Made by a program: the position numbers and the translations under genes
Part shown: positions 43,413 to 51,498 of the stretch, piece by piece
How the letters are laid out: each line of letters opens with the position of its first letter
How positions within the stretch are numbered: position 1 is the first letter of the stretch
Assembly: GCF_002551005.1 (NCBI RefSeq)
Contig: NZ_NVOY01000044.1
Location: 19,129 to 83,128 of the forward strand
DNA length: 64,000 nucleotides
Origin: Bacillus pseudomycoides
Lineage (GTDB): Bacteria; Bacillota; Bacilli; Bacillales; Bacillaceae_G
Direction of reading: 5' to 3'
Notes under the pieces: generated by a model
What the model saw: the letters and a program-made list of their open reading frames with translations, nothing else
Database searches by the model: none
What the model was told of the DNA's origin: nothing

Positions 43413-44897
43413 ATGTTAACTGCACAAATTGAATTAAAACCGAGGGTAAAAGCTTTTTTAGAAGGAAATATTGAACTTTTTATTGATGGGAAATTTGTAC
43501 CATCAATAAGCGGCAAAAAGTTTGAAACGTATAATCCAGCAACAGAAGAAGTGCTTGCTTTCGTAAGTGAAGCAGGGGAAGAAGATGTTGATTTAGCAGT
43601 GAAAGCTGCGCGCAGAGCGTTTGAAAAAGGAGCGTGGCCTGAACTGAGTACGGCCGAAAGAGCACATTTAATTTACAAGCTGGCTGATTTAATTGACGAG
43701 CATAAAGAAGAATTAGCGCAATTAGAAGCGCTTGATAATGGAAAAGCATATCAAGTAGCATTAGAGGACGATATTCCAGCAACGGTAGAGCATTACCGTT
43801 ATTACGCTGGTTGGGCAACGAAAATACTTGGTCAAACAACGCCGATTTCAAAGGACTATTTAAACTATACACGTCATGAACCGATTGGGGTTGTCGGCCA
43901 AATTATTCCGTGGAACTATCCGTTAGTAATGGCTGCCTGGAAAATGGGAGCAGCACTTGCAACAGGATGTACAATCGTTTTAAAACCTGCTGAGCAAACA
44001 CCGTTATCTCTGTTATATACAGCACAGCTTTTTAAAGAAGCTGGCTTCCCAGACGGCGTTGTGAATTTCGTTCCTGGATTTGGTCAAACAGCAGGAGCGG
44101 CAATTGTGAATCATCATGATATTGAAAAAGTTGCTTTTACAGGTTCGACTGATACTGGTAAGTATATTATGCGCCAAGCAGCTGAAACAATTAAACATGT
44201 GACGTTAGAGCTTGGAGGAAAATCACCAAATATTATTTTAGAAGATGCAAATATAGAAGATGCAATTACTGGTGCTTTTAACGGTATTATGTACAATCAT
44301 GGCCAAAACTGCAGCGCAGGATCTCGCGTGTTCGTCCATCGAAAGCATTATGAAAAAGTGGTGGAAGAATTAGCAAAACGTGCGAACGATGTAAAACTTG
44401 GTGCAGGAATGGAAAAAGGTACGGAAATGGGGCCGCTTGTTTCGAAAAAGCAACAAGAGCGCGTGTTACGTTATATCGAAAAAGGAAAAGAAGAAGGAGC
44501 AAGAATTGCAGCTGGTGGTGCGAAGGCGTTTGAGAAAGGATACTTCGTTAGGCCAACTATTTTTGCTGATGTTACAGATGATATGACAATCGCGAAAGAA
44601 GAAATATTTGGTCCAGTAGTCGCAGTTCTGCCGTTCGATACGGTGGAAGAAGTGATTGAAAGAGCGAATAATACGCCATTTGGACTTGCTGCAGGTGTAT
44701 GGACAGAAAATGTTAAAACGGCACATAAAGTAGCGAATCGCTTAAAAGCTGGTACAGTATGGATTAATGATTACAACTTAGAAGACGCTGCAGCGCCGTT
44801 CGGTGGTTATAAACAATCAGGTATTGGGCGCGAAATGGGTTCCTATGCACTCGACAACTATACAGAAGTGAAGAGCATTTGGGTGAACTTAAAATAA
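43413..44897 (+). CDS. Aldehyde dehydrogenase, probably alpha-ketoglutarate semialdehyde
   Basis: The 494-residue NAD(P)-dependent ALDH has the Glu in LELGGKSPN (about residue 267) and the catalytic Cys in HGQNCSAGSR (about 301), plus GSTDTGKYIM for cofactor binding and PFGGYKQSGIGRE near the end. In this setting it would oxidise alpha-ketoglutarate semialdehyde to alpha-ketoglutarate. AGGGGAGAGG precedes ATG 43413. It lies downstream of the deaminase; no sigma-54 site is seen in the gap, so it probably depends on read-through. Confidence 0.88.
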   Translation: MLTAQIELKPRVKAFLEGNIELFIDGKFVPSISGKKFETYNPATEEVLAFVSEAGEEDVDLAVKAARRAFEKGAWPELSTAERAHLIYKLADLIDEHKEELAQLEALDNGKAYQVALEDDIPATVEHYRYYAGWATKILGQTTPISKDYLNYTRHEPIGVVGQIIPWNYPLVMAAWKMGAALATGCTIVLKPAEQTPLSLLYTAQLFKEAGFPDGVVNFVPGFGQTAGAAIVNHHDIEKVAFTGSTDTGKYIMRQAAETIKHVTLELGGKSPNIILEDANIEDAITGAFNGIMYNHGQNCSAGSRVFVHRKHYEKVVEELAKRANDVKLGAGMEKGTEMGPLVSKKQQERVLRYIEKGKEEGARIAAGGAKAFEKGYFVRPTIFADVTDDMTIAKEEIFGPVVAVLPFDTVEEVIERANNTPFGLAAGVWTENVKTAHKVANRLKAGTVWINDYNLEDAAAPFGGYKQSGIGREMGSYALDNYTEVKSIWVNLK

Positions 44898-44900
44898 AGA

Positions 44901-45010
44901 TTGGAAACCCTTTCTTTTTCGGTGGGCGAGAGCATCTGGCCATGCATAGCAGCGGTCAGTGCTTTTTCCTGCCACATGTAATATGTAAAACAAAGAGAGA
45001 AAGTGAGTTA
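44901..45010 (+). repeat. Dispersed structured repeat, copy A (truncated)
   Basis: The copy starts almost at the aldehyde dehydrogenase stop codon with GATTGGAAACCCTTTC and has an intact core (44921-44976, GGTGGGCGAGAGCATCTGGC) and the ACAAAGAGAGAAA tail; the outer ends are missing. The rest of the gap to 45135 shows no further site that I recognise. Confidence 0.75.
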
Positions 45011-45135
45011 GGGTATTCTATCTATTAAACTTTTAAGGGAAATCTATATTGTCCTTCTAGAAAATTCAATGGCAATAGTCTACCTTGAAAATACTGAATA
45101 TTAAGAAAACGAAACAAGAGGGGAGAGGTTAGGGA

Positions 45136-46749
45136 ATGTCTAACAAAGGCAAGTTTAAAAGAGAAATATCATTATTGGATTTAGCCTTTATCGGTTTTGG
45201 TTCTATGTTTGGATCAGGCTGGTTGTTTGCTGCTAGCCATGTTGCCGGAATAGCAGGTCCGGCTGGAATTATTTCATGGGTCATTGGCGGAATTGCTATT
45301 TTCTTATTAGGACTTGTATATTGCGAACTTGGGGCAGCACTTCCGCGAGCTGGAGGAATTGTTCGCTATCCTGCATATTCTCACGGTCCGATACTTGGCT
45401 ATTTATTAGGATTCATTACTCTTATTGCATTTTCAAGTTTAATCGCAATTGAAGTAGAAGCGGCTAGGCAATATGCAGCAGCTTGGTGGCCGAGTCTGAC
45501 TCAAGAAAATTCTACTTTGCCGACTATAAGCGGCTGGCTTATGCAATTTGGACTGCTCGTCATTTTCTTTTTATTAAATTATTGGAGTGTAAAAACATTT
45601 GCGAAGTCAAATTTAATCATAACTATTTTTAAATTTTTTGTACCAGCGTTAACAATTATTGTATTGTTACTGTATTTAAATGGCGATAATTTTTCTAGTG
45701 CTGGTTTCGCGCCATTTGGATTTTCGGGTGTACAAGCAGCGATCTCTGCCGGTGGTGTTATTTTTGCTTATTTAGGACTGACACCTATTGTATCAGTTGC
45801 AAGTGAAGTGAAAAACCCGCAAAGAACGATACCAATTGCTCTTATTTTGTCTGTAATCTCTTCACTGATTGTTTATGTTCTCCTGCAAGTTGCTTTTATT
45901 GGAAGTATTCCAACTGAAATGCTTAGCCAAGGCTGGGCGGGAATTAGTAAGGAATTCAGTTTACCATTTAAAGATATTTCCGTTCTATTAGGACTGGGCT
46001 GGATGGTCTACTTTATCGTTTCTGATGCCATTATATCACCGAGCGGAACGGGGAATATTTATATGTCAGCCACTCCTCGTGTTGTCTATGGCTGGGCTCA
46101 AAGCGGAACATTATTTAAAGTATTTTCTAAAGTTGATGCAAAATCAGGGATACCAAGACCTGCACTTTGGCTTACATTTGTCCTTTCTGTTTTCTGGACA
46201 TTGCCATTTCCTTCATGGGAAGCGTTAATTAATGTTGTTTCTGCAGCGCTTGTATTAAGTTATGCTCTCGCGCCGATTACAGCGGCGGCGCTTCGAAAAC
46301 AGGCTCCTGAGCTAAATCGTCCGTTTTGGGTAAAAGGAATGTCCATCATTGGACCACTTTCATTTGTTATTGCATCATTAATCGTTTATTGGTCTGGTTG
46401 GAAAACACTTTCTTGGTTATTATCTTCACAAGTTATCATGTTTGTCATCTATCTATGTTGCAAAAAATGGGTACCAACTTCACAAGTATCTTTTGCGCAG
46501 CAAATCAAATCATCATTATGGCTCGTTTTTTATTACATTGCCATATTGGTTGTGTCATACTTCGGTATGTTTGGCGAGGGAAAGGGGTATTTAACCAATT
46601 CAATAGATTTGATAGCGGTTAGTATTGTTTCCTTGATTAGCTATTACTGGGCGGTTCATACTGCTTTACCTGTTGTCGACTTAGATGACGAAGACGAAGT
46701 GGAAAGCACTGATTATGTAAAGGTAGAGAATACGCCGGTTAGTAAATGA
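45136..46749 (+). CDS. APC-family amino acid permease
   Basis: The 537-residue transporter has about 13-14 helices and the APC-superfamily pattern: GFGSMFGSGWLFA for the first unwound helix, GGIVRYPAYSHGP, and a later ASEVKNPQRTIP. It ends in an acidic cytosolic tail. GAGGGGAGAGG precedes ATG 45136. Its position after the hydroxyproline genes suggests that it imports hydroxyproline or proline; a dispersed repeat separates it from the dehydrogenase gene. Confidence 0.85.
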   Translation: MSNKGKFKREISLLDLAFIGFGSMFGSGWLFAASHVAGIAGPAGIISWVIGGIAIFLLGLVYCELGAALPRAGGIVRYPAYSHGPILGYLLGFITLIAFSSLIAIEVEAARQYAAAWWPSLTQENSTLPTISGWLMQFGLLVIFFLLNYWSVKTFAKSNLIITIFKFFVPALTIIVLLLYLNGDNFSSAGFAPFGFSGVQAAISAGGVIFAYLGLTPIVSVASEVKNPQRTIPIALILSVISSLIVYVLLQVAFIGSIPTEMLSQGWAGISKEFSLPFKDISVLLGLGWMVYFIVSDAIISPSGTGNIYMSATPRVVYGWAQSGTLFKVFSKVDAKSGIPRPALWLTFVLSVFWTLPFPSWEALINVVSAALVLSYALAPITAAALRKQAPELNRPFWVKGMSIIGPLSFVIASLIVYWSGWKTLSWLLSSQVIMFVIYLCCKKWVPTSQVSFAQQIKSSLWLVFYYIAILVVSYFGMFGEGKGYLTNSIDLIAVSIVSLISYYWAVHTALPVVDLDDEDEVESTDYVKVENTPVSK

Positions 46750-46753
46750 TTTT

Positions 46754-46950
46754 GTATAAGCGGAAAAAGAAAACAGATTTAAAAACTTTTTTTCTTTTAG
46801 GTGGGCGAGAGCATCTGGCCGTGTATAGTAGCGGTCAGGGCCTTTTCCTGCCACGTGCGAGGTTTAAAACAAAGGGAGAGCGCAGATTATTTTTGTTCTG
46901 TATAGATAGAGAGTGGTATGTTAGAAATTTAAAACGGGTTGATATTCGAA
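46754..46950 (+). repeat. Dispersed structured repeat, copy B
   Basis: A full-length copy just after the permease gene. The core (46800-46856) is close to consensus, GTGGGCGAGAGCATCTGGCC. The left end TGTATAAGCGGAAAAAGAAA and the right end TTAGAAATTTAAAACGGG match the ends of copy C in order. Confidence 0.78.
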
Positions 46951-46999
46951 TATGCTACTGATTCACCCCAGATGAAAAGTGAGGTGTTGAAGGACAAAT

Positions 47000-47054
47000 T
47001 TAGGGGTAGTAACAAGGTTGCGGTTATAGATCGCATTTTTGTTATTACCCCTAA
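47000..47054. terminator. Large hairpin downstream of phr
   Basis: TTAGGGGTAGTAACAA pairs with TTGTTATTACCCCTAA (with G.U pairs) around a loop holding an inner TGCG/CGCA stem. It ends the leftward rap-phr transcript and may also stop read-through from the permease. The 323-base gap after the permease is filled by repeat B and this hairpin. Confidence 0.7.
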
Positions 47055-47072
47055 TAGATTATTTGTTATTTT

Positions 47073-47204
47073 TTACCAAGTATCAGCATGGCTATATTGA
47101 GTATTTACAGGATTTGATTGTTCTGATTGTGAAGGAAATGTTAATCCAAGAGACAAAATAGCTGCAAGAGATAACCCCATTACAATTCGTGTAAGTTTCT
47201 TCAT
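47073..47204 (-). CDS. Phr-type signalling peptide precursor (43 aa)
   Basis: This short gene encodes MKKLTRIVMGLSLAAILSLG followed by a polar stretch and ends ...NTQYSHADTW. A basic start, a hydrophobic signal sequence and a short polar C-terminus are the features of Phr precursors, which are exported, trimmed to 5-7 residues and re-imported by Opp to inhibit a Rap protein. The start overlaps the stop of a rap fragment as TAATG and AAGGGG is suitably placed, as in known rap-phr pairs. The mature peptide is probably within the last seven residues. Confidence 0.75.
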   Translation of the reverse strand: MKKLTRIVMGLSLAAILSLGLTFPSQSEQSNPVNTQYSHADTW

Positions 47205-47398
47205 TATTTTAACGCCCCTTTTTCAAAAGTTTTTTCTTTTGCTTGATGACTAAGATAAAAATATTCACTTGCTTTAGAATGATTATTTTCTTCATAAAAC
47301 TTAACTGCTAATTTTTCAGTGTATTCTTGAGTGTAATTGAATAGCTGCTCTTTATCGAAATATGGAATCATTTTAAGGATAGTCTTCTCAAGAATGTT
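47204..47398 (-). pseudogene. Truncated rap gene (C-terminal fragment)
   Basis: About 64 codons remain of the C-terminal TPR region of a Rap phosphatase/regulator: MIPYFDKEQLFNYTQEYTEK, then EYFYLSHQAKEKTFEKGALK. Rap proteins are about 370 residues. The frame has no start and ends abruptly near 47398, where it meets the fragment of a gene on the other strand. It can no longer act as a Rap protein. Confidence 0.75.
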
Positions 47399-47836
47399 AG
47401 CTGGCTACAATCATTTAACGAAATTACTTCTTTACATATTCCATTTCCGAAAACAGAAGAAATTGAAGTAATTTTAAAGGAGGGGAAACAGGTAAAGAGG
47501 CTACTTCATATGGATATTCGACCTGCCAATATAATTGGTCATGGCGGAGAAATTCAGGCAATCGTTGACTGGGATAATGCTCTCATTGGTCATCCGCTTC
47601 TCGAACTGATGAGAATAGCGGAAGTGAATGAAGTGAATTGGAGCGAGTTTAAGGTTGGATATAAAAATGAGCGTATTTTTGATTCTCTGCCCAAAATTGT
47701 TTGCTTGTTTTATAGACTTGATACAGCAGTGATGCTTGCAAACCTTTTTATCGCTCAGCTTAAACTAAAAGATAAAGGACTGTATTATAAAGAACGTGTT
47801 GAAACAATTAGTAATGAAATATATACATTTTTATAA
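47399..47836 (+). pseudogene. Truncated aminoglycoside-phosphotransferase-like gene
   Basis: The forward frame from about 47399 to the TAA at 47834 encodes the C-terminal half of an APH/choline-kinase-fold protein: HMDIRPANIIGHGGEIQ carries the catalytic HxDxxxxN and AIVDWDNALIGHPLLEL the metal-binding motif. The N-terminal lobe is missing, cut at the same place where the rap fragment ends. An internal ATG at 47510 lacks a good ribosome binding site and would give only 108 residues. Confidence 0.75.
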
Positions 47837-47862
47837 ATTTAGTAGAATTAGGAGAAATAAAT

Positions 47863-48351
47863 ATGGATATGCATTTGGAAATTGAAAAAGTAAAACTAGA
47901 GCACAAAACAGTTTTAAAGAATTTGACGGAACTATATAAATACGATTTTAGTGAATTTGATCCTGAAGATGTGAATGAGCATGGTTTGTATGAATATATG
48001 TACGTAGATCATTATTTTACTGAGGAAGGTCGCTTTCCGTTTTTTATAAAAGTGGACGGAAAGTACGCGGGATTCGCGCTAATCCGAGAGGTTGAGGAAA
48101 ATGGTCGTACATACTATTCGATGTCAGAATTTTTTGTAATGAAAAAGTATCGTAATAGTGGTGTAGGAAAACACGCAGCTGTTCAACTGATTTCTAAATT
48201 CCCTGGGGAATGGGAAGTTGCAGAGATGGAGGGAAATATTCCAGCACAAGCGTTTTGGCGAAAAGTCATTTCGGCGTACACGAATAATGAATACCGTGAG
48301 ATAAGGAAAGACGGTTGGGACGGACCGATCCAAGTGTTTCATTCGAGATGA
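47863..48351 (+). CDS. GNAT-family N-acetyltransferase
   Basis: The 162-residue protein has the GNAT fold: LYKYDFSEFDPEDV near the N-terminus, FALIREVEE, then SEFFVMKKYRNSGVGKHAA with the acetyl-CoA loop (R-N-S-G-V-G) and AQAFWRKVI. TAGGAGA precedes ATG 47863, 26 bases after the APH fragment. Substrate is unknown. Confidence 0.85.
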   Translation: MDMHLEIEKVKLEHKTVLKNLTELYKYDFSEFDPEDVNEHGLYEYMYVDHYFTEEGRFPFFIKVDGKYAGFALIREVEENGRTYYSMSEFFVMKKYRNSGVGKHAAVQLISKFPGEWEVAEMEGNIPAQAFWRKVISAYTNNEYREIRKDGWDGPIQVFHSR

Positions 48352-48407
48352 AGTATGTAAGTGTTGTAAAGTGATAATAAAGTTATTTAATTTCGATATA
48401 AAAATAT

Positions 48408-48444
48408 AAGAGCCTTGCTACATTTTCCTGTAGTAAGACTCTTT
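48408..48444 (+). terminator. Imperfect terminator after GNAT gene
   Basis: AAGAGCCTTGCTACA pairs imperfectly with TGTAGTAAGACTCTT, followed by TAAAG. Confidence 0.55.
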
Positions 48445-48509
48445 AAAGTTGTTTAATTCTTATTGAACTAAAGCATCGTTATACTCTATTTAGTTAGAAA
48501 AGTTATTTA

Positions 48510-48869
48510 TTAGAAATAATTGTCAATCACTTTAATAGCTAGTTTCAACGCTTTTATTCTTCTTTCTAAAAGCGTTCTTTGGGGACTACTAGCCTTTGAC
48601 CTACCATAAATGTTCTCAATTGATGGAAGCAAACCAGTAAGAACATTGCGAGCTTCTGCTAAATCTTCCTGGGTGTAATGATGGGGTCTTTGATTCCAAA
48701 CGTTTTCTAGCATTGCTAAGCCGATGCAAACAGCTTTGAGTCGTTTCTTTACTAAGGTAGTATTTGCACCTTTCTGAGTCATCTGTGACAAGGCATTTTC
48801 GAGTTTACTGATTGTCGATTGTAAAGATTTTATTGATTCCAATTTATCTACATTTGATACGTTTTCCAT
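48510..48869 (-). CDS. Hypothetical helical protein (119 aa)
   Basis: The 119-residue protein is predicted to be all-helical and partly coiled-coil (LESIKSLQSTISKLENALSQ, later RTLLERRIKALKLAIKVID), without membrane segments. I do not recognise a family. GAAGGGA lies about 12 bases before ATG 48869. It stands alone. The 252-base gap to its right holds no convincing gene, only a short open frame around 48978-49072 without a start. Confidence 0.5.
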   Translation of the reverse strand: MENVSNVDKLESIKSLQSTISKLENALSQMTQKGANTTLVKKRLKAVCIGLAMLENVWNQRPHHYTQEDLAEARNVLTGLLPSIENIYGRSKASSPQRTLLERRIKALKLAIKVIDNYF

Positions 48870-49083
48870 GTTAGTACCGTCCCTTCTTCGTTTCTAAATT
48901 ATTTTGCTTGATCCTTGATAAAATCGTTAAGAACCTGATTTCACTCGCAATATTTTAACATAAATAACTAACTCTCTTTGGGAGGTTGCTTGGAACCGAG
49001 ATTCTGTATTTGATGAAAGAGGGGCTATGCTGGAGTTCTGATTTCTTTTGTGCGTCTATTCAAGAAGTCTAACAATAAAAAAC

Positions 49084-49115
49084 AAAAGTGAGCACAATAA
49101 CCTGTGCTCACTTTT
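49084..49115. terminator. Terminator of the M29 aminopeptidase gene
   Basis: AAAAGTGAGCACA and TGTGCTCACTTTT form a perfect 13-bp stem around ATAACC, with T-rich flanks on both strands. Confidence 0.88.
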
Positions 49116-49121
49116 TCTAAC

Positions 49122-50237
49122 TTATTTTAAGTTTTCAGGGTTTAACGCTTCTAATGCAGATACAACGAAGCGGCCGTCTTTACGGATTAATACGTCGTCG
49201 AAGTAAATTTCGCCGCCGCCGTATTCAGGGCGTTGGATGCATACTAAATCCCAGTGGATGTTAGAGTTGTTGCCATTCCATGCATCGTCGTATGCTTGTC
49301 CAGGAGTGAAGTGGAAGCTGCCGTCGATTTTCTCATCGAATAGAATATCGCCCATTGGATGTAAAATGTATGGGTTTACGCCGATTGCGAATTCACCAAC
49401 GTAGCGTGCACCTTCGTCTGTATCGAAAATTTTGTTAATGCGTTCTGTATCGTTTGCAGTTGCCTCAATAATTTGGCCGTCTTTAAATGTAAGTTTTACA
49501 TTTTCGAACATGTAACCATTGTAAGGAGATGGTGTGTTGTAAGAAACTGTACCGTTAACAGAATCGCGAACAGGCGCAGAGTATACTTCGCCGTCTGGAA
49601 TATTTAAGTGACCAGCACATTTAATTGCTGGGATATCTTTAATAGAGAATGTTAAATCAGTGCCAGGTCCAACAAGACGTACTTTATCTGTTTTGTTCAT
49701 TAACTCAACAAGATTGTCCATCGCTTTATCCATTTTTGCGTAGTCTAAGTTACATACGTCAAAGTAGAAGTCTTCAAATCCTTCTGTGCTCATTTTTGCA
49801 AGTTGTGCCATAGAAGCGTTTGGATAGCGTAGTACAACCCATCTTGTTTTTGGAACACGAATGTCTCTATGTACTTTTTTACCTACTGTGTTACCGTAAA
49901 TTTTCATGCGCTCACTTGGAACGTCAGCTTGTTCATTTACGTTATCACCAGAGCGAAGGCCGATATAAGCATCCATATCTTTCATTACGCTTGCTTCATA
50001 TGCAGCGATTTGCTCGAAATGTTCTTCTGTTGCGCCCATCATTAAAGAGCGGTCTACTTGATGATCTTTTAATAGTACGAATGGATAACCACCAGCTTCA
50101 TATGCAGCTTTTACAAGTGCTGTTACTAGCTCTTTTTGTAAGCCGAAGTTTTCGATTAATACTTTTTCGCCTTTTTGTAAACGAATAGAGTAGTTAATTA
50201 AATTTTTTGCTAATGTTTCAATACGTGGGTCTTTCAT
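49122..50237 (-). CDS. ampS: M29-family aminopeptidase (AmpS)
   Basis: The 371-residue protein is a thermophilic-type M29 metallo-aminopeptidase. Family motifs include NLINYSIRLQKGEKVLIE at the start, the region SERMKIYG, and metal ligands in GHLNIPDGEVYSAPVRDSVNG, followed by DEGARYVGEFAIGVNPYI and LHPMGDILFDEKIDGSFHFT. It would remove N-terminal residues from peptides in the cytoplasm. GGGAGG precedes ATG 50237. It is divergent from ytxG. Confidence 0.92.
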   Translation of the reverse strand: MKDPRIETLAKNLINYSIRLQKGEKVLIENFGLQKELVTALVKAAYEAGGYPFVLLKDHQVDRSLMMGATEEHFEQIAAYEASVMKDMDAYIGLRSGDNVNEQADVPSERMKIYGNTVGKKVHRDIRVPKTRWVVLRYPNASMAQLAKMSTEGFEDFYFDVCNLDYAKMDKAMDNLVELMNKTDKVRLVGPGTDLTFSIKDIPAIKCAGHLNIPDGEVYSAPVRDSVNGTVSYNTPSPYNGYMFENVKLTFKDGQIIEATANDTERINKIFDTDEGARYVGEFAIGVNPYILHPMGDILFDEKIDGSFHFTPGQAYDDAWNGNNSNIHWDLVCIQRPEYGGGEIYFDDVLIRKDGRFVVSALEALNPENLK

Positions 50238-50444
50238 ATGTAAAGCCTCCCTTATATATGTATCCTTCCTTATTGTAACCTACTTATTTGAATTTGTTTA
50301 ATAATTTATGTTGTAGTTTGCGAATAAATATGAAAATTAGCACGAAATCTTTTTTTAGGGGGTGCTGTACATAGAACAATTAGAATGAAACGGAAAATGA
50401 TTGTATAATAGAAAAAAGCATAAAAAGATAAAGGAGTGATTTGT

Positions 50445-50948
50445 ATGCAAATTCTTTTATACGTCAGTGTAGCCATTATCGCAATTGCGTTTGCCGTATT
50501 AGTTGTTTATGTATGTCGAACATTACTATCTGTTCAAAAAACGTTAGAAAATGTTGCAAGTACGATGGAAGGCCTGGAAAAACAAATGCAGGGCATTACA
50601 GTGGAAACAGAACAGCTTCTTCATAAAACAAATGCATTAGCGGATGATATTCAACAGAAATCGCAGTCGCTAAATAAAGTGATGGAAGGTGTAGAGGGAA
50701 TCGGAACAACGATTCATTCCTTAAACACACGATTACGCGGTGTTTCTGATTCTGTTGCCCATCAAGTAGAAAACAATGCTGATAAAGTAGCGCAAGTGGT
50801 GCAATGGAGTAATGCGGTCATCGATGTGTACAATCGCTTCCGTGCAAAAAAGAAAGAAGAGGAAGTAGAGCAGTTTGAAAGAACAGAGAAAAAGCCGAAA
50901 AAAGAAAAGAAATTACCGCGACTTCCGATTCGAATGAGAGGTGAATAA
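50445..50948 (+). CDS. ytxG: DUF948 protein YtxG
   Basis: The 167-residue protein has one N-terminal membrane helix (about 3-26), a long amphipathic DUF948 segment that looks coiled-coil (about 30-125), and a lysine-rich C-terminal tail. B. subtilis YtxG belongs to a general-stress operon ytxG-ytxH-ytxJ. ATG 50445 has AAGGAG at eight bases; the longer GTG start overlaps that site. Here ytxH is missing and ytxJ follows at once. TATAAT at 50404 suggests a sigma-A promoter. Confidence 0.88.
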   Translation: MQILLYVSVAIIAIAFAVLVVYVCRTLLSVQKTLENVASTMEGLEKQMQGITVETEQLLHKTNALADDIQQKSQSLNKVMEGVEGIGTTIHSLNTRLRGVSDSVAHQVENNADKVAQVVQWSNAVIDVYNRFRAKKKEEEVEQFERTEKKPKKEKKLPRLPIRMRGE

Positions 50949-50949
50949 T

Positions 50950-51276
50950 ATGAGCATGACAAAGATTGATACAATAGAACAATTTGAAGAAATCATAGCA
51001 AGTAAAGAGCCATATATCTTGTTTAAACATAGCACAACATGTCCAATAAGCCACGGTGGTTTCACGGCGTTTCAAGAATACCTTGGTGAAGAGCAAGCTG
51101 TGCCAGCCTATTATTTATATGTACAAGATGCACGTCCGGTTTCTAACAGAATCGCGGAGTACTTTGGAATTAGACATGAATCGCCGCAAGTATTATACAT
51201 AAAAGATGGTAAAGTGCTCTGGCATGCATCGCATTGGAACATTACGAAGCAAGCATTAAAAGAAAATGTGAAATAA
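50950..51276 (+). CDS. ytxJ: Bacilliredoxin-like protein YtxJ
   Basis: The 108-residue thioredoxin-fold protein has the single-Cys motif TTCPIS where thioredoxin has CxxC, typical of YtxJ, which is linked to bacillithiol. YLYVQDARPVSNRIAEYFGI and HESPQVLYI are conserved parts, the latter with the cis-proline. It would remove bacillithiol from proteins or relay electrons. ATG 50950 is one base past the ytxG stop, after GAGAGGTG. It ends in a hairpin terminator. Confidence 0.9.
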   Translation: MSMTKIDTIEQFEEIIASKEPYILFKHSTTCPISHGGFTAFQEYLGEEQAVPAYYLYVQDARPVSNRIAEYFGIRHESPQVLYIKDGKVLWHASHWNITKQALKENVK

Positions 51277-51279
51277 GGA

Positions 51280-51308
51280 AAAGCAGGCAAATACGCTTGC
51301 TTTTTTTA
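51280..51308 (+). terminator. Terminator after ytxJ
   Basis: AAGCAGGC-AAATAC-GCTTGCTT with one G.U pair, then a run of T's. Confidence 0.82.
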
Positions 51309-51353
51309 TTTTCTGAAAATAATATTGACGGGCTATATTTTTTACGATTAAAT
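51307..51353 (+). promoter_or_regulatory. CodY box and promoter before aroA
   Basis: TATTTTCTGAAAATA (51307-51321) matches 13 of 15 bases of the CodY consensus AATTTTCWGAAAATT. Right after it lie TTGACG (51325-51330) and, 17 bases on, TTAAAT (51348-51353). CodY bound there would be just upstream of RNA polymerase. Confidence 0.6.
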
Positions 51354-51498
51354 GAAGAGAAAATAACGATTCCATATGCAGTCTTATGCGATGTGTATGA
51401 AGTGACATCTGTATATGTATCATATATAATAAATTATCTTATGAATGGTATTTATATTTGTTAGTATACATATAAAACTTGAAAGAGGTGGATTTATT

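Noticed and set aside
43480-43872. Long reverse open frame inside the aldehyde dehydrogenase gene, and similar antisense frames in sftA, the thiolase and acyl-CoA dehydrogenase genes
   Set aside because: They mirror the codon pattern of clear genes on the other strand, lack ribosome binding sites and match no family.
48978-49072. Open frame without a start between the 119-residue hypothetical gene and the aminopeptidase gene
   Set aside because: Two frames are open over this short stretch, neither has an initiator or recognisable motif; remnant status cannot be supported.
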